Program-made: the position numbers and the translations under genes | Assembly: GCA_003165295.1 (NCBI GenBank) | Contig: PLTC01000140.1 | Span: forward strand, 176-38,918 | Direction: 5' to 3' | From: Rhodospirillales bacterium | Lineage (GTDB): Bacteria; Pseudomonadota; Alphaproteobacteria; Azospirillales; Azospirillaceae | Length of the DNA stretch: 38,743 bases | Part shown: positions 26,087-37,639 of the stretch, piece by piece | Layout: each line of letters begins with the position of its first letter | Numbering within the stretch: the stretch's first letter is position 1 | The notes under the pieces: model-generated | What the model saw: only the letters and a program-made list of their open reading frames with translations | Database searches by the model: none | Told to the model about the DNA's origin: nothing

Positions 26087-28048
26087 CTAAAATAAGTCAA
26101 TCGGTGTCGTATTTCTTCTGATCGGAGTGTAGTGGATAACGGACAACCCAATCGTCAGGCAGACCATGCCGATTGCCCAGAAGATGACCAGGACATCCAA
26201 AACACTGAATGGCATGGTTACGATAACACTTTGAGACCCCAATTTGGTCACGGCAAGATCGTAGGCGGCCGAAAAAGTAAAGAAAAAATTTATAACCAGC
26301 GACAGAAATATGATTATTACAACCGGTAGCAGCATGCCGATTGCGGTACTCAGGGTAAGTTGAATCGCGATCATCGACCTGATATCGCGACTGGTCATTC
26401 CTTGCGCCAAAAGAAGACCGTATTGCTCGCGGCGCCGCTGAATTAAGGTGTACAGAGTCAGGCTCATCAGGTAGAGCATAAGCCCGCCAAACACCGCCAG
26501 CAGCGGCCAGGCCATCCACGCAAGTAATTTCTGTAAAAAATCAAAGCGCAACAGGCTTTCTTCGTAGGACCTCTCAAATTGAAAGGCGCGAATGCCGGGC
26601 TGGTCGGGGCTTTCGAAGGTTTTCAAGGCATCGACCACCGCAATAATATCGTTCCGATCGCCCATCGAGACCGTCGCGGCATTCAGGTTGGCCCAGGTCT
26701 CGATTCGCCCTTTGGCACGCCGGGCATCATCGTTACCGGCCAGGCAATCGCTGTTGTATCGCTGGCCAAGGTCGCGACGGGGAAGGCTGGGGCAGGGCAG
26801 CGTCAGCCAGCCGTCGCCGGCATATCCGTAGGCGACCACCCTTTGCCGGTCACCTGAAAGGACGGTGCCGGCGGCGTTCGCCCCGGTCGAGTTGAGACAG
26901 GAGGTCACGAAGCGTTCGGGCAACGGCGGCGACAGAGTCATCACCACATCCTCAAAGCCGTGTCCCGGGATGGGCGGCATGCCGACCCGTTTGCCGAGAC
27001 ACAGGGCCAGGGAATGGACAATTTCCCGGCGTTTTTCCGGTGTGATATCCAACCCGGACGAGCCCACGATCCGAACCTTTCCGATGCGACCGGCCTCGGA
27101 CCCGGTCGCTCCGGGGAAATAAGGCAGGTCGTTGACCCGGCTGTGGCCGAACGCGCGGACCAGCGCGAGCGGCGCCACGAACGAGACATTGGGTTCGGCG
27201 CTCAGGCTTTCTGCCCAACGGACCTCGAAGGGAATGAGTTCCTGGTTTTCCCCGATGCCGATGGAAAGCCAAAAGACCCGCGGGCCGGTATGTCGGGGCG
27301 TCGCACCCGAACCTTCGGCCGCAGCCGCTCCGCGACCGGTACAATCGGGAGTTATTTCGCCGACCGGGGGAAAGTTGTGCGCGAAGTCTTCGGCGACCTG
27401 GGGGGGCAGCAGCGCCGCAAGTGCCGCAAGATAGGCGTTGCGGTTCAGGTGACCGAAATTGTCACGGTTCAGGATCAACTGTGGTCGGAGTTCCGAGGTC
27501 GGGGCCGCCGCGCTGCCGAAGCACCGCCGCCATAACGGATCATCCTCGAGCACCGCCCAGCCTTCGAATTTGAGGGGACGGCCGCCTGCCTGGGTATCCC
27601 AGACGTCCGGCGACGGCAGGTCAATGGTGTGGTCCGAGGCGTCGATGAACTGGTAGGGGTGAAGGACCAGTCCGCGAAATCGTGGGTCTCCGGCCCCTGC
27701 CGCCCGAGACCGGAAGTCGGTGATGACGGTCCGATCGATACGGTTGATCCTGGCCACATTGCCGACCACCTGAATCCCGATCCCTTCCTGGGGATCCTTG
27801 CCGAGCATGACATCGGCCAATTGGACGACGAAGCCGCGCTGAAGCGATAAAAAAAGCAGGCAAACCAGCGCGATAAAAGATATAAATCCCGTAAAGGCGA
27901 TGAAATCACGTCCGCAATGGGGACCGCTACGGACGAACAAGGCTTTCAGGCCGCCAATATACTCGGATATGCCGAGAAACATCCAAAGAGGATAGTCCGG
28001 CCAGCGGCTGATCGTGATCAGATGTCGGTGAAAAAAAGTGATCATCAT
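26087..28048 (-). CDS. ABC transporter permease, MacB/FtsX-type, with very large extracytoplasmic domain
   Basis: The protein has 653 residues from the ATG at 28048, which overlaps the ATPase stop as ATGA. Topology is one N-terminal TM (about 50-72, FIAFTGFISFIALVCLLFLS), about 430 extracytoplasmic residues, then three TMs (about 508-532, 562-590, 612-640). The cytoplasmic loop LIQRRREQYGLLLAQGMTSR followed by DIRSMIAIQL is the coupling motif of the MacB/FtsX/LolC (type VII) superfamily. These proteins transduce ATP-driven conformational change across the membrane and do not usually pump through a TM channel. The extracytoplasmic domain is larger than the roughly 200-residue MacB one and has several cysteines. 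It is the last gene of operon III, downstream of exported vWA proteins, so a mechanotransmission role is favoured over efflux. Confidence 0.82.
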   Translation of the reverse strand: MMITFFHRHLITISRWPDYPLWMFLGISEYIGGLKALFVRSGPHCGRDFIAFTGFISFIALVCLLFLSLQRGFVVQLADVMLGKDPQEGIGIQVVGNVARINRIDRTVITDFRSRAAGAGDPRFRGLVLHPYQFIDASDHTIDLPSPDVWDTQAGGRPLKFEGWAVLEDDPLWRRCFGSAAAPTSELRPQLILNRDNFGHLNRNAYLAALAALLPPQVAEDFAHNFPPVGEITPDCTGRGAAAAEGSGATPRHTGPRVFWLSIGIGENQELIPFEVRWAESLSAEPNVSFVAPLALVRAFGHSRVNDLPYFPGATGSEAGRIGKVRIVGSSGLDITPEKRREIVHSLALCLGKRVGMPPIPGHGFEDVVMTLSPPLPERFVTSCLNSTGANAAGTVLSGDRQRVVAYGYAGDGWLTLPCPSLPRRDLGQRYNSDCLAGNDDARRAKGRIETWANLNAATVSMGDRNDIIAVVDALKTFESPDQPGIRAFQFERSYEESLLRFDFLQKLLAWMAWPLLAVFGGLMLYLMSLTLYTLIQRRREQYGLLLAQGMTSRDIRSMIAIQLTLSTAIGMLLPVVIIIFLSLVINFFFTFSAAYDLAVTKLGSQSVIVTMPFSVLDVLVIFWAIGMVCLTIGLSVIHYTPIRRNTTPIDLF

Positions 28049-28845
28049 GGCCAGCTCCGGGCCGGTGGGACATTTTCGATTCCCAGCGTCGCCGGTTGTC
28101 CGGGTGATTTGACCAGTCGGATTCGCTTCGGCGCCTCGGTCAAATAGACATCGTCGGCATGGTGGGTTACCCACACCACCGCCGATTGCCCGCTGCCAAT
28201 GTTCAGGAACCCGAACACCCGCTCCATGACCCGCCGACGGGTGTCGTCATCAAGGTGACCGGTGGGCTCGTCGGCGAACAGGATGGTCGGTCGGGAGATG
28301 ACCGCCACGCCCAGGGCCACCCGTTGCCGTTGCCCTCCCGATAACTGGTTCGGGTACTGGTCGCCCAGAAAGCGATGGTCGGACTCGGGTACGGTGATCG
28401 CGTCGAGGACCTGATCCACGCGATCGGAGATGACCGGGTTCGCCATTTTGCGCAACCGCAGGGGCCAGCCAAGATTCTCGCGGACCGTCAGGAACGGCAG
28501 CAATGCACTGTTCTGGAAGGCAAAACCAAAGCGATCGCGGCGCAATTGATGCCAATGCGGTGGCGGCATCGAGCCGGACGCGCCGGTCGTGAACGACACG
28601 GTTTCGCGCCCGTCGGGAAACACCCAGTCGATACCGCCCCGGCGCGGCCATTTGAGGCAGGCCAGGGCGTACAGGAATGTACTCTTCCCGGTTGCGGTTC
28701 TGCCGACAATCGGCAATCTATACCGGAAGTCGGCGAAATCCAGCACCAAGGTGGGACACACCACCTGATCCCGTATCGGAGTTTTCTCGGTCCAGGATAA
28801 CGCCAGATCCGTCAGCCTCAATCCGAACGCCATGGCTGCGGTCAC
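28045..28845 (-). CDS. ABC ATPase partner of the MacB/FtsX-type permease
   Basis: It is read as 266 residues from GTG 28845, which overlaps the upstream TGA (GTGA) and has GGAG 8 nt before it; ATG 28833 is the alternative. Motifs are Walker A VGRTATGKST (47-56), Q-loop FAFQNSALLPFLTVRENLGW, signature LSGGQRQRVALG, Walker B ILFADEPTGHLDD and switch VVWVTHHADDVYL. The DEPTG-LD form and the VRENL sequence are typical of the MacB/LolD/FtsE group. All catalytic residues are present, although Walker A GRTATGKST is an uncommon variant. It is translationally coupled to the permease (ATGA) and to the vWA gene upstream, so the three form one module. Confidence 0.9.
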   Translation of the reverse strand: MTAAMAFGLRLTDLALSWTEKTPIRDQVVCPTLVLDFADFRYRLPIVGRTATGKSTFLYALACLKWPRRGGIDWVFPDGRETVSFTTGASGSMPPPHWHQLRRDRFGFAFQNSALLPFLTVRENLGWPLRLRKMANPVISDRVDQVLDAITVPESDHRFLGDQYPNQLSGGQRQRVALGVAVISRPTILFADEPTGHLDDDTRRRVMERVFGFLNIGSGQSAVVWVTHHADDVYLTEAPKRIRLVKSPGQPATLGIENVPPARSWP

Positions 28846-31409
28846 GGCAGGAACTCCAGGGGGATCCAGTAAAAGGTCTCCTTCCCGCGCTTTGCCGCGT
28901 CATCCACATCACGCTGCGACTTTGGATTGCGATAGCTGTAGCGGTCGTCGGGGCCAAGCCGCTCCGGCTGGATGTAATCGGCCTGCACGGCGGGAACCGC
29001 CTGTCCCTTCGGGCTCAGAGCACATTGTAACTGGGGAAGATTTTCCGGTGGCCGGTAAACCGGCTTCCAGACGTTCGTCTCGACGATCTCCAGTCGTTTC
29101 GAGGCGGCGCGGGCCCAGCGGGCGAGGTGTTCCACCTCGCAGGGTTGGACGAGGGCGGCGTCCCACAGGTCATGCATGCTGTAGCGCATCAGTGGACTGA
29201 CCAGGGCGCCGGGCAGGAAGGTGTGTTCCAGCACCTGCTGGAGCGACTGCGCCGGATCCGCGGTGCCGACCAGTTGGTTCACGCTTTCGGTGACGGCCTG
29301 ACAGAACAGGTAGCGGGCGTCCTCGCCGGTCATCGGGCGGTCCAGGGGGCGGAGCAGGGTCTTCCATTGCCCCAACTGCCTGGGGGAGATCATGACCTCG
29401 GGGACCAGCGGCGAGCGTGCCCGCTCCTCAGGCGACTCGCCCAGGGTGTCCTCGACGACGAAGTCGGCTACCACGTCGAGCTGATCCTTGTGGCACTGCT
29501 CGCCCAGCTCCGGGCACAGCCGCTCTTGCGCGTTGAGCAACCATACCATCGGAACGTCCTTTTCGGTAAATTTGATCTCCTTGATGATGGTATCGAGTGA
29601 TTCGCCGGCGCGGACCTTGGTGGCAAGGGTGGCGGCGGTTCCCGGTCGGGTCAGGGCCGCCACCTGGGCGACCACCTTGTCGGCGACATCCTGTTCTTCG
29701 CGCCGGGAGGCGCTGGTCAGGGGAAAGAAGTGGCTCCTCGGTTCGACTTCGCTGCCGGCGTAAAGACCGGACAGGATGGCCAGGGCCTGGGAGCTGAACC
29801 AGTCGAAGGCCTTCTTGTAATCCCCGGGATTACTCTTGACGTCGTGGTTGAACGGTGGCTCGATGAAATACACCGCGACCGGCCCCTTGAAGCTCTTCTT
29901 CATCCGGTTGACCAGATCGCTCATCTCCACCGGCTTGAAGCCACGGTGGCGCTGCATGTCGGGGTCATAGCCGGCGTCGCCGATGATGAACAAGACCTTC
30001 AGGTTATCGGTGCAGCCGGTCATATCGGTCAACGCCTGGTCAATACCGCCGAAGGAGTTTTCCGCATAGTCCTCCAACTCGCCGTCAGTGGTTGGTACCG
30101 CCTTTGCCTCCACCGTAGATATGTTATCACGAAACTGCTTTTGCAGTTGTTCAGCCTGTTCCTGGGTCAAACGCCCGCACAAGTCCTCGGGTATCGTGTT
30201 GAACGGAAAGCTTTCGCGCATTCCAGCGTTGTGAGGACGCTTTACCGTGTCCGAATAGATGCGAAAGCCAAAGCGCAGACTGGCTCCCAATTGAATCTTG
30301 GCGTTCAGGCCATCGATGATGTGGCCGATCAGGCCGGTGGATTTGCCGAAACGATCGCCCTTGATGGCGGTCAACTCGGGGCCCATGCTCTCGGTACCGT
30401 CGATGGCGAAGAAAACGTCCACGTCCTTCAGCTTGCTGGTGGCGGTTTCCACCGCCTGCTGTCTGGCCGATGACTCCAGCCGCTGGGAATCGATGCCGAC
30501 CGCCGGTGCCGCGGTCCGGTAAAACGCCCGGCCGCCGATCCACGTCTTGGCCAGGATGGGCAGGCGCAAGGGGGTGCGGTACCACTCCGGCCCGCCCAGG
30601 ATGTGCTGACAGTCGCGCTGGGTCGCCGCATCTTCGGGGCGGTAGCCGCAGACATAGTCGTTCGGTTTCGGCAGGTCGTCACGCGGACGCAGGCCGATGG
30701 ACGAATCCCAGCGGATCACCTGATGACTGTCGATCCAGCCAACCAGTGGGTTGGCCCCGTCAAGGATCACGCTGTAGCCCAGCAACAGGCGGCCTCCAAC
30801 CTCGTCGAACACCACCAGGCGATCGAAACGTTGGAGTTGCACGCAGTTTCCCGGGCCGCAATTGTCGCCTTCGGAGGTGTTGTACGCCGTTACCGGAAGG
30901 GTCTGACCCCGTGGCGCCCAGGCGGTGCGGATAATCGCCTGGCGATAAGCGCCAATTTCGCAACTGAAATCACCGGCGGGGGCACGGCCCGATTCGAGGG
31001 GGCAGCTTTCGACCCGGAGTGGCCGGATTCCGCACTGGACCGCCCGTGCCTCAACCCAGCCAAGGCTGCCGAAAGTGAGATCGGCGACCTGCAATCTGGT
31101 ATTGCGATTGGGTTGGGGGGTGGCCGGAAAAAAGTCGGTGATTCGGACACCGGTATTGAAGGCCAGGGGCGGGACCGCTTCTTCGGTGCCGGTGGCCGTC
31201 CGGTAGACCTTGGTGGCGTCTTCCCGAATCCACGCCCAATGGTCCCAACCGAACGGTCCGGTCGGGGCCGCCGCCGTGGGCGGGCCGACACGGTGTCTGG
31301 TGAAGTCGACCCGGGCACAGGAGCCGGTATCGTCGTCGGACTCCGCCCGTGCCGGCGCCGCCCAGGCCCAGAGGGCGATCAATACCAGCAAAAACGCACC
31401 GCATCTCAT
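28842..31409 (-). CDS. Exported vWA protein with N-terminal SH3-like repeats
   Basis: The protein has 855 residues; ATG 31409 has GGGAG 6 nt upstream and follows the previous stop by 21 nt. The signal peptide is GAFLLVLIALWAWAAPARA. Residues about 25-250 contain two or three SH3-like units (LGWVEARAVQCG, VGWIDSHQVIRW) with disulfide-prone cysteines. The vWA domain starts near residue 335 with DVDVFFAIDGTESM (a DxTxS form of MIDAS) and continues to VLFIIGDAGYD and VAVYFIEPP. The last 250 residues are helical, with cysteines and no recognised domain. It is predicted periplasmic. Within operon III it sits directly before the ABC ATPase with a 4-nt overlap, suggesting it contacts the permease's large periplasmic domain. 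Confidence 0.82.
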   Translation of the reverse strand: MRCGAFLLVLIALWAWAAPARAESDDDTGSCARVDFTRHRVGPPTAAAPTGPFGWDHWAWIREDATKVYRTATGTEEAVPPLAFNTGVRITDFFPATPQPNRNTRLQVADLTFGSLGWVEARAVQCGIRPLRVESCPLESGRAPAGDFSCEIGAYRQAIIRTAWAPRGQTLPVTAYNTSEGDNCGPGNCVQLQRFDRLVVFDEVGGRLLLGYSVILDGANPLVGWIDSHQVIRWDSSIGLRPRDDLPKPNDYVCGYRPEDAATQRDCQHILGGPEWYRTPLRLPILAKTWIGGRAFYRTAAPAVGIDSQRLESSARQQAVETATSKLKDVDVFFAIDGTESMGPELTAIKGDRFGKSTGLIGHIIDGLNAKIQLGASLRFGFRIYSDTVKRPHNAGMRESFPFNTIPEDLCGRLTQEQAEQLQKQFRDNISTVEAKAVPTTDGELEDYAENSFGGIDQALTDMTGCTDNLKVLFIIGDAGYDPDMQRHRGFKPVEMSDLVNRMKKSFKGPVAVYFIEPPFNHDVKSNPGDYKKAFDWFSSQALAILSGLYAGSEVEPRSHFFPLTSASRREEQDVADKVVAQVAALTRPGTAATLATKVRAGESLDTIIKEIKFTEKDVPMVWLLNAQERLCPELGEQCHKDQLDVVADFVVEDTLGESPEERARSPLVPEVMISPRQLGQWKTLLRPLDRPMTGEDARYLFCQAVTESVNQLVGTADPAQSLQQVLEHTFLPGALVSPLMRYSMHDLWDAALVQPCEVEHLARWARAASKRLEIVETNVWKPVYRPPENLPQLQCALSPKGQAVPAVQADYIQPERLGPDDRYSYRNPKSQRDVDDAAKRGKETFYWIPLEFLP

Positions 31410-31430
31410 CGCGATCTCCCGTGGGCAGCC

Positions 31431-34247
<2,817 letters not shown>

Positions 34248-34270
34248 GGGGGCCTTCTCCAGAGGCAACA

Positions 34271-35566
34271 TCAAGGTTGGCTTTCCACCACGTAAAACCC
34301 GATGGTCGGCTGCGCGAACGCCGCGGCGACGCATTGAACGAGGGAACTGCCGGGAAGCGACGGGTCATGGCGGTCGAAGCCGGCGGCGAAGACCATGCGT
34401 TCCATCGAGTACGGATTGCAGTCGCTGGCGGTCCAATGGCGCTGATAGAGAGTAGTCCGCTGCACCGTCCACGCCGGCGGGTCGATATGCTCGATGCGTT
34501 CCTTGTCGCTCAGTATGTCCAGGGCCACGACCGTACCCAGCCACTCTTCAAGGGTGGGCAGCCGGGCCTGGCCGGTACCGGAGCGCCGCAGCGATCCGGC
34601 ATAGGCGGCGGCAAGACCCTGAGCAACGTCAACCACCGGCTGGACATCCACCGCGACCTGGGGATTCTGCCCCAGGCCGGACCTGGCTCCGACGCTGCGT
34701 TTCAGGACGGTCGGGTCGAGACCGGACCTGTTATAGAAGCCGGCAAAAGCCCCGGCCGTCACCGGCGCCGCCAACACGCAGAGGGAATTGCGAATGATTA
34801 CATCCCGGGGCAATTCCCTGTCGAGTCTCCCCGACTTGTTCAACAGGTCCTGGGTTAGCGGACCTGCCTGCGCCACGGAATAATGTCCGGCCGGAATCAC
34901 GATCCCGTCGGCGGTATCGATCCTGCACCGCTTATCGGGAATCTCGGTGCTGGTCCAGGTCCGCGGCATCGGGTCGGGGCCCGGCGTCGCCACCACCGGC
35001 GGGCAGACCGGCGGCGGCACGGCGGCCACCTGCGGCTCATGGTTCGCGCCGGCAATGTCGCTCAGGGTCAGCCGAAGCTTGTCGTTGTCGGCCTTGATCC
35101 GGTCGCGCTCGTCCGCCAACCTGGCGATTTCTGCGGTGCCGGCTTCGCACTGGTTATTGGCCTGATCGTCACGGTCCTTGTCACATTGCTTCAGGCTTTC
35201 CTGACAGGACTTGAGGTCGTGAAGCTCGCCGCGCGCCGCCTGTAGGCTCTCAAGTTCATGGCGCTGCTGCTCGAGCTGTTGCGCCTTGATCTGACTGTCC
35301 TGGCTCATCTGGTCCAGATGTTCCTGGAGTTGCCTGAGTTCCTGTTGCTTGTCGGCGATCTTCCGGCCGAGTTCGGCGTCCTGGCGGGCCTTGGTCGCCA
35401 ACGCATCGTCCAGGTCCTTCGCAACGCCTGCCTGGTAGCCCTGGACCGGCGCGCCGCCGCCGGCAGTGGTGTTCACCGCTTGCCCCAACGCCTCGTGGCA
35501 GGTTGTCACCAACAATGCGGCAAAAGCGGGCAGGAGAAAACCGGCGGGACGGCACTTGGTTGACAT
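34271..35566 (-). CDS. Exported coiled-coil protein with SUMF/FGE-sulfatase-like C-terminal domain
   Basis: From the ATG at 35566 it has 431 residues (GTG 35578 is the alternative). The signal peptide is FLLPAFAALLVTTC with cleavage near ALGQ. Residues about 50-165 form a Gln/Glu/Asp-rich coiled coil (KQQELRQLQEHLDQMSQDSQ). A short Pro-rich linker (VAAVPPPVCPPVVATP) leads to about 230 residues ordered like the formylglycine-generating-enzyme/SUMF family: CVLAAPVTAGAFAGFYNRSG (VTnxxyxxFxxxtG), PVVDVAQGLAAAYAGSL (PVxxVswxdAxxYaxWl), ARLPTLEEWLGTVVAL (RLPTEAEWEyAa), and a terminal GFYVVES (GFRVV). This C-type-lectin-like fold also occurs as a non-catalytic binding domain. It is the first gene of operon III and probably a periplasmic spacer or ligand-binding stalk. 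Confidence 0.7.
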   Translation of the reverse strand: MSTKCRPAGFLLPAFAALLVTTCHEALGQAVNTTAGGGAPVQGYQAGVAKDLDDALATKARQDAELGRKIADKQQELRQLQEHLDQMSQDSQIKAQQLEQQRHELESLQAARGELHDLKSCQESLKQCDKDRDDQANNQCEAGTAEIARLADERDRIKADNDKLRLTLSDIAGANHEPQVAAVPPPVCPPVVATPGPDPMPRTWTSTEIPDKRCRIDTADGIVIPAGHYSVAQAGPLTQDLLNKSGRLDRELPRDVIIRNSLCVLAAPVTAGAFAGFYNRSGLDPTVLKRSVGARSGLGQNPQVAVDVQPVVDVAQGLAAAYAGSLRRSGTGQARLPTLEEWLGTVVALDILSDKERIEHIDPPAWTVQRTTLYQRHWTASDCNPYSMERMVFAAGFDRHDPSLPGSSLVQCVAAAFAQPTIGFYVVESQP

Positions 35567-35578
35567 GCTGGCATCCAC

Positions 35579-35808
35579 GGCATGCGGCGCAACAACGGCG
35601 CGAAAAACCAGAGTAAATTCCGTTTAAAACCTGAAACGGGCTATCACAGATGCGAATAATGATCCAGCAAAAAATACAGGCCGCCGGTTTGTCGCCTGGA
35701 TATTCGCATACATATGCAATATCGGCGATGTATCGGCACAAAGTTTCCGGTTAGATCATGCCTGTGTATGCCAATACCCCATTTACTGTTTGGCAGGGCG
35801 ATTGACCG
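35579..35808. promoter_or_regulatory. Divergent promoter region of operon III and the CapA-like gene
   Basis: The region is AT-rich relative to its surroundings. It contains a long inverted repeat (35650-35709) and, overlapping its right arm, GCATACATATGC (35706-35717), an inverted GCATA/TATGC repeat nearly identical to the palindrome at 11281. On the minus strand TTGCTG (about 35673) and TGTGAT with a 16-nt spacer form a weak candidate promoter for operon III. No strong promoter is seen for the CapA-like gene. Confidence 0.5.
35650..35709. repeat. Inverted repeat in the operon III promoter region
   Basis: The left arm ATGCGAATA-AT-GATCCAG (35650-35667) is mirrored by the right arm CTGGATATTCGCAT (35696-35709), separated by 28 nt. 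The arms match over 14 bases once a short insertion in the left arm is allowed. It could form a stem-loop in an operon III leader or be two half-sites for a looped dimeric regulator. Confidence 0.6.
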
Positions 35809-37611
35809 ATGGCTAGGATGCGGGCGCCAGAGGCCGAAGTTGAGTCGGGATCATCGATCATGTTTCGCACCATCCGATGGAAAGTGGCGGCGCCGACGGC
35901 GCAGTCCTGGAAGCGGCGCGACTTTCGGGTCAGGCTTATCAGTCTTGCGGTCTGGTCGGCGGCCATGGCCGCGGTTGGTGGTGGCGTGCCCGACCGGGCC
36001 TTGGCGCAATCGTCGTCCGCTGAAGGACGAATGGTCGGCGCGAGGGAGGATATGGAGATCGACGAGAGCCGTGACGCCGGATCATTCGTCAATGATCCGC
36101 TGGCGCTGGCGCCGCTGCGAACGAAGCCGCCACCGATGGTTCCGGTGATACCCGAAACCGAGGTGGTGATGGCAGCGGTTGGCGACGTCATTCCCCACGA
36201 AGCGGTTCAAATCCAGGCCTCCCGTCACGCCCTTGGCTTTCGCAGCCTGTGGCGCGAGGTCGAGGTGTTGTTGCACCGGGCGGATCTCGCCTTTGCCAAT
36301 CTGGAAACGCCGGTGGCCGCCGATGTCCTGGCGGACGGCAGCGCCGCCGTGGTTCCCGGCGTCTGGTATGACGGCAAGGTCTATTCGGGATATCCGACGT
36401 TCAATGCGCCGGACTTGCTGGCCCGGCAACTTAAGGAGGCGGGGGTCACTGTCGTTCTGACCGCCAATAACCATTGCCTCGATCGTGGCCCGTTGGGGAT
36501 CGACCGTACCATTGATGCGCTGAACGACATCGGACTGCTTCATACCGGTACCCGCCGCCGGAATGCCGCGGCCGATCAGCCGTGGCATGTGGTGACCGCG
36601 GTCCGCGGCATGCGCATCGCCTGGCTTGGGTGCACTTACGGCAGCAACGGGTTTGCCGATCAGCACGGCCAGAGTCTTCGCTGCTATCAGAACCAGGCGG
36701 CGATCATGGACATGATCCGCGATCTCCGACGGCAGGGCGAGGTCGATGCGGTCATCGTCACCCCCCACTTCGGCATCGAATACGATGAACAGCCGACGCC
36801 GGCCCAGCGTCAGTTCGCCCGCAGGGCCATCGAGGCCGGTGCGCTGGCGGTGATCGGCAGCCACCCGCATGTGGTGCAACCGTGGGAATGGTGGCCGGCC
36901 GGGGACGGGCGGCAGGGATTCATCCTCTATAGTCTGGGTAACTTCATCAGCAATCAGGACACGGTACCGACCCGAAGCTCTCTGGTCCTGTATCTGGGGC
37001 TGGCGCGGGCGGTTGCCGATGGTTCGGTGGTGGTGTCGGGTGTCCGCTATGTGCCGATCCAGTCGATCCGGGCGTCGGCCGACCAGACCGGGGAAATCAA
37101 GGTTGAAATGGCGTCGGCGGACGGGGCCGACCCGGCGGGGTGGAATTATGTGGTCGGTCGCTTTGGCCCGGCATTCGTCCATGCGCCGACGCTGCCGTTG
37201 ACGACTTTGGCGGAAGCCGGGGCCAGAGCCACGATCTTGCAACGGGTCGGACGCCTGATGCGGGGGGTGGGCGGCCAGGAGGATGACCCGGACTCGGGCA
37301 CTCCGGCGGAAGCCGCGCCGGCGGCCGACGAAGGGCCGGTGCTGATGGTCGCGGGCAACGACCGGCGGCTGGGCGAAGGGTTGGCGGGGCCGGTGGAGGG
37401 CGGGGCGACGGCGCTCGAAGGGGCCGTCGGACCCAATCGCCGGCGCGACACCGTCGTCGTCCCACCCGAGGGGCCGGTCGCCGAGGCCATGGCTCCCGCC
37501 CCGCCCGCCGATGAGGGGGCCTGCGGTCCGGCAGAGCGTGCCGGCAACCGGCCCGCAGAGGGCGGCGTCAGCAACCGGCCTTTGCCGGTTCCGGGGGCAA
37601 AGGCCGGCTGA
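35809..37611 (+). CDS. Exported CapA/PgsA-type metallophosphatase-fold protein
   Basis: The protein has 600 residues from the ATG at 35809; internal ATG 35860 lacks a ribosome site. An N-terminal signal segment (LISLAVWSAAMAAVGGGVPD, cleavage near RALAQ) precedes a complete PGA_cap (CapA) domain at about residues 115-420: VMAAVGDVIPHEA, FANLETPVAA, VLTANNHCLDRG, VIVTPHFGIEYDEQPT and VIGSHPHVVQPWEWW. These carry the Asp, Asn and His residues of the calcineurin-like metal site. In the family these proteins act in poly-gamma-glutamate or capsule synthesis and export, or as envelope enzymes. The last 130 residues are a low-complexity Pro/Gly/Ala/Glu tail. No capB/capC ligase gene is nearby, so capsule synthesis is not supported. 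It is divergent from operon III across a 230-nt shared promoter region and may be co-regulated. Confidence 0.87.
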   Translation: MARMRAPEAEVESGSSIMFRTIRWKVAAPTAQSWKRRDFRVRLISLAVWSAAMAAVGGGVPDRALAQSSSAEGRMVGAREDMEIDESRDAGSFVNDPLALAPLRTKPPPMVPVIPETEVVMAAVGDVIPHEAVQIQASRHALGFRSLWREVEVLLHRADLAFANLETPVAADVLADGSAAVVPGVWYDGKVYSGYPTFNAPDLLARQLKEAGVTVVLTANNHCLDRGPLGIDRTIDALNDIGLLHTGTRRRNAAADQPWHVVTAVRGMRIAWLGCTYGSNGFADQHGQSLRCYQNQAAIMDMIRDLRRQGEVDAVIVTPHFGIEYDEQPTPAQRQFARRAIEAGALAVIGSHPHVVQPWEWWPAGDGRQGFILYSLGNFISNQDTVPTRSSLVLYLGLARAVADGSVVVSGVRYVPIQSIRASADQTGEIKVEMASADGADPAGWNYVVGRFGPAFVHAPTLPLTTLAEAGARATILQRVGRLMRGVGGQEDDPDSGTPAEAAPAADEGPVLMVAGNDRRLGEGLAGPVEGGATALEGAVGPNRRRDTVVVPPEGPVAEAMAPAPPADEGACGPAERAGNRPAEGGVSNRPLPVPGAKAG

Positions 37612-37639
37612 TACCGGCAGGGCGTAGAGGATGACCTTG

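Noticed and set aside
35809-37611. CapA-like gene considered as evidence for a poly-gamma-glutamate capsule locus
   Set aside because: No CapB/CapC-type ligase or other capsule gene is in the window.
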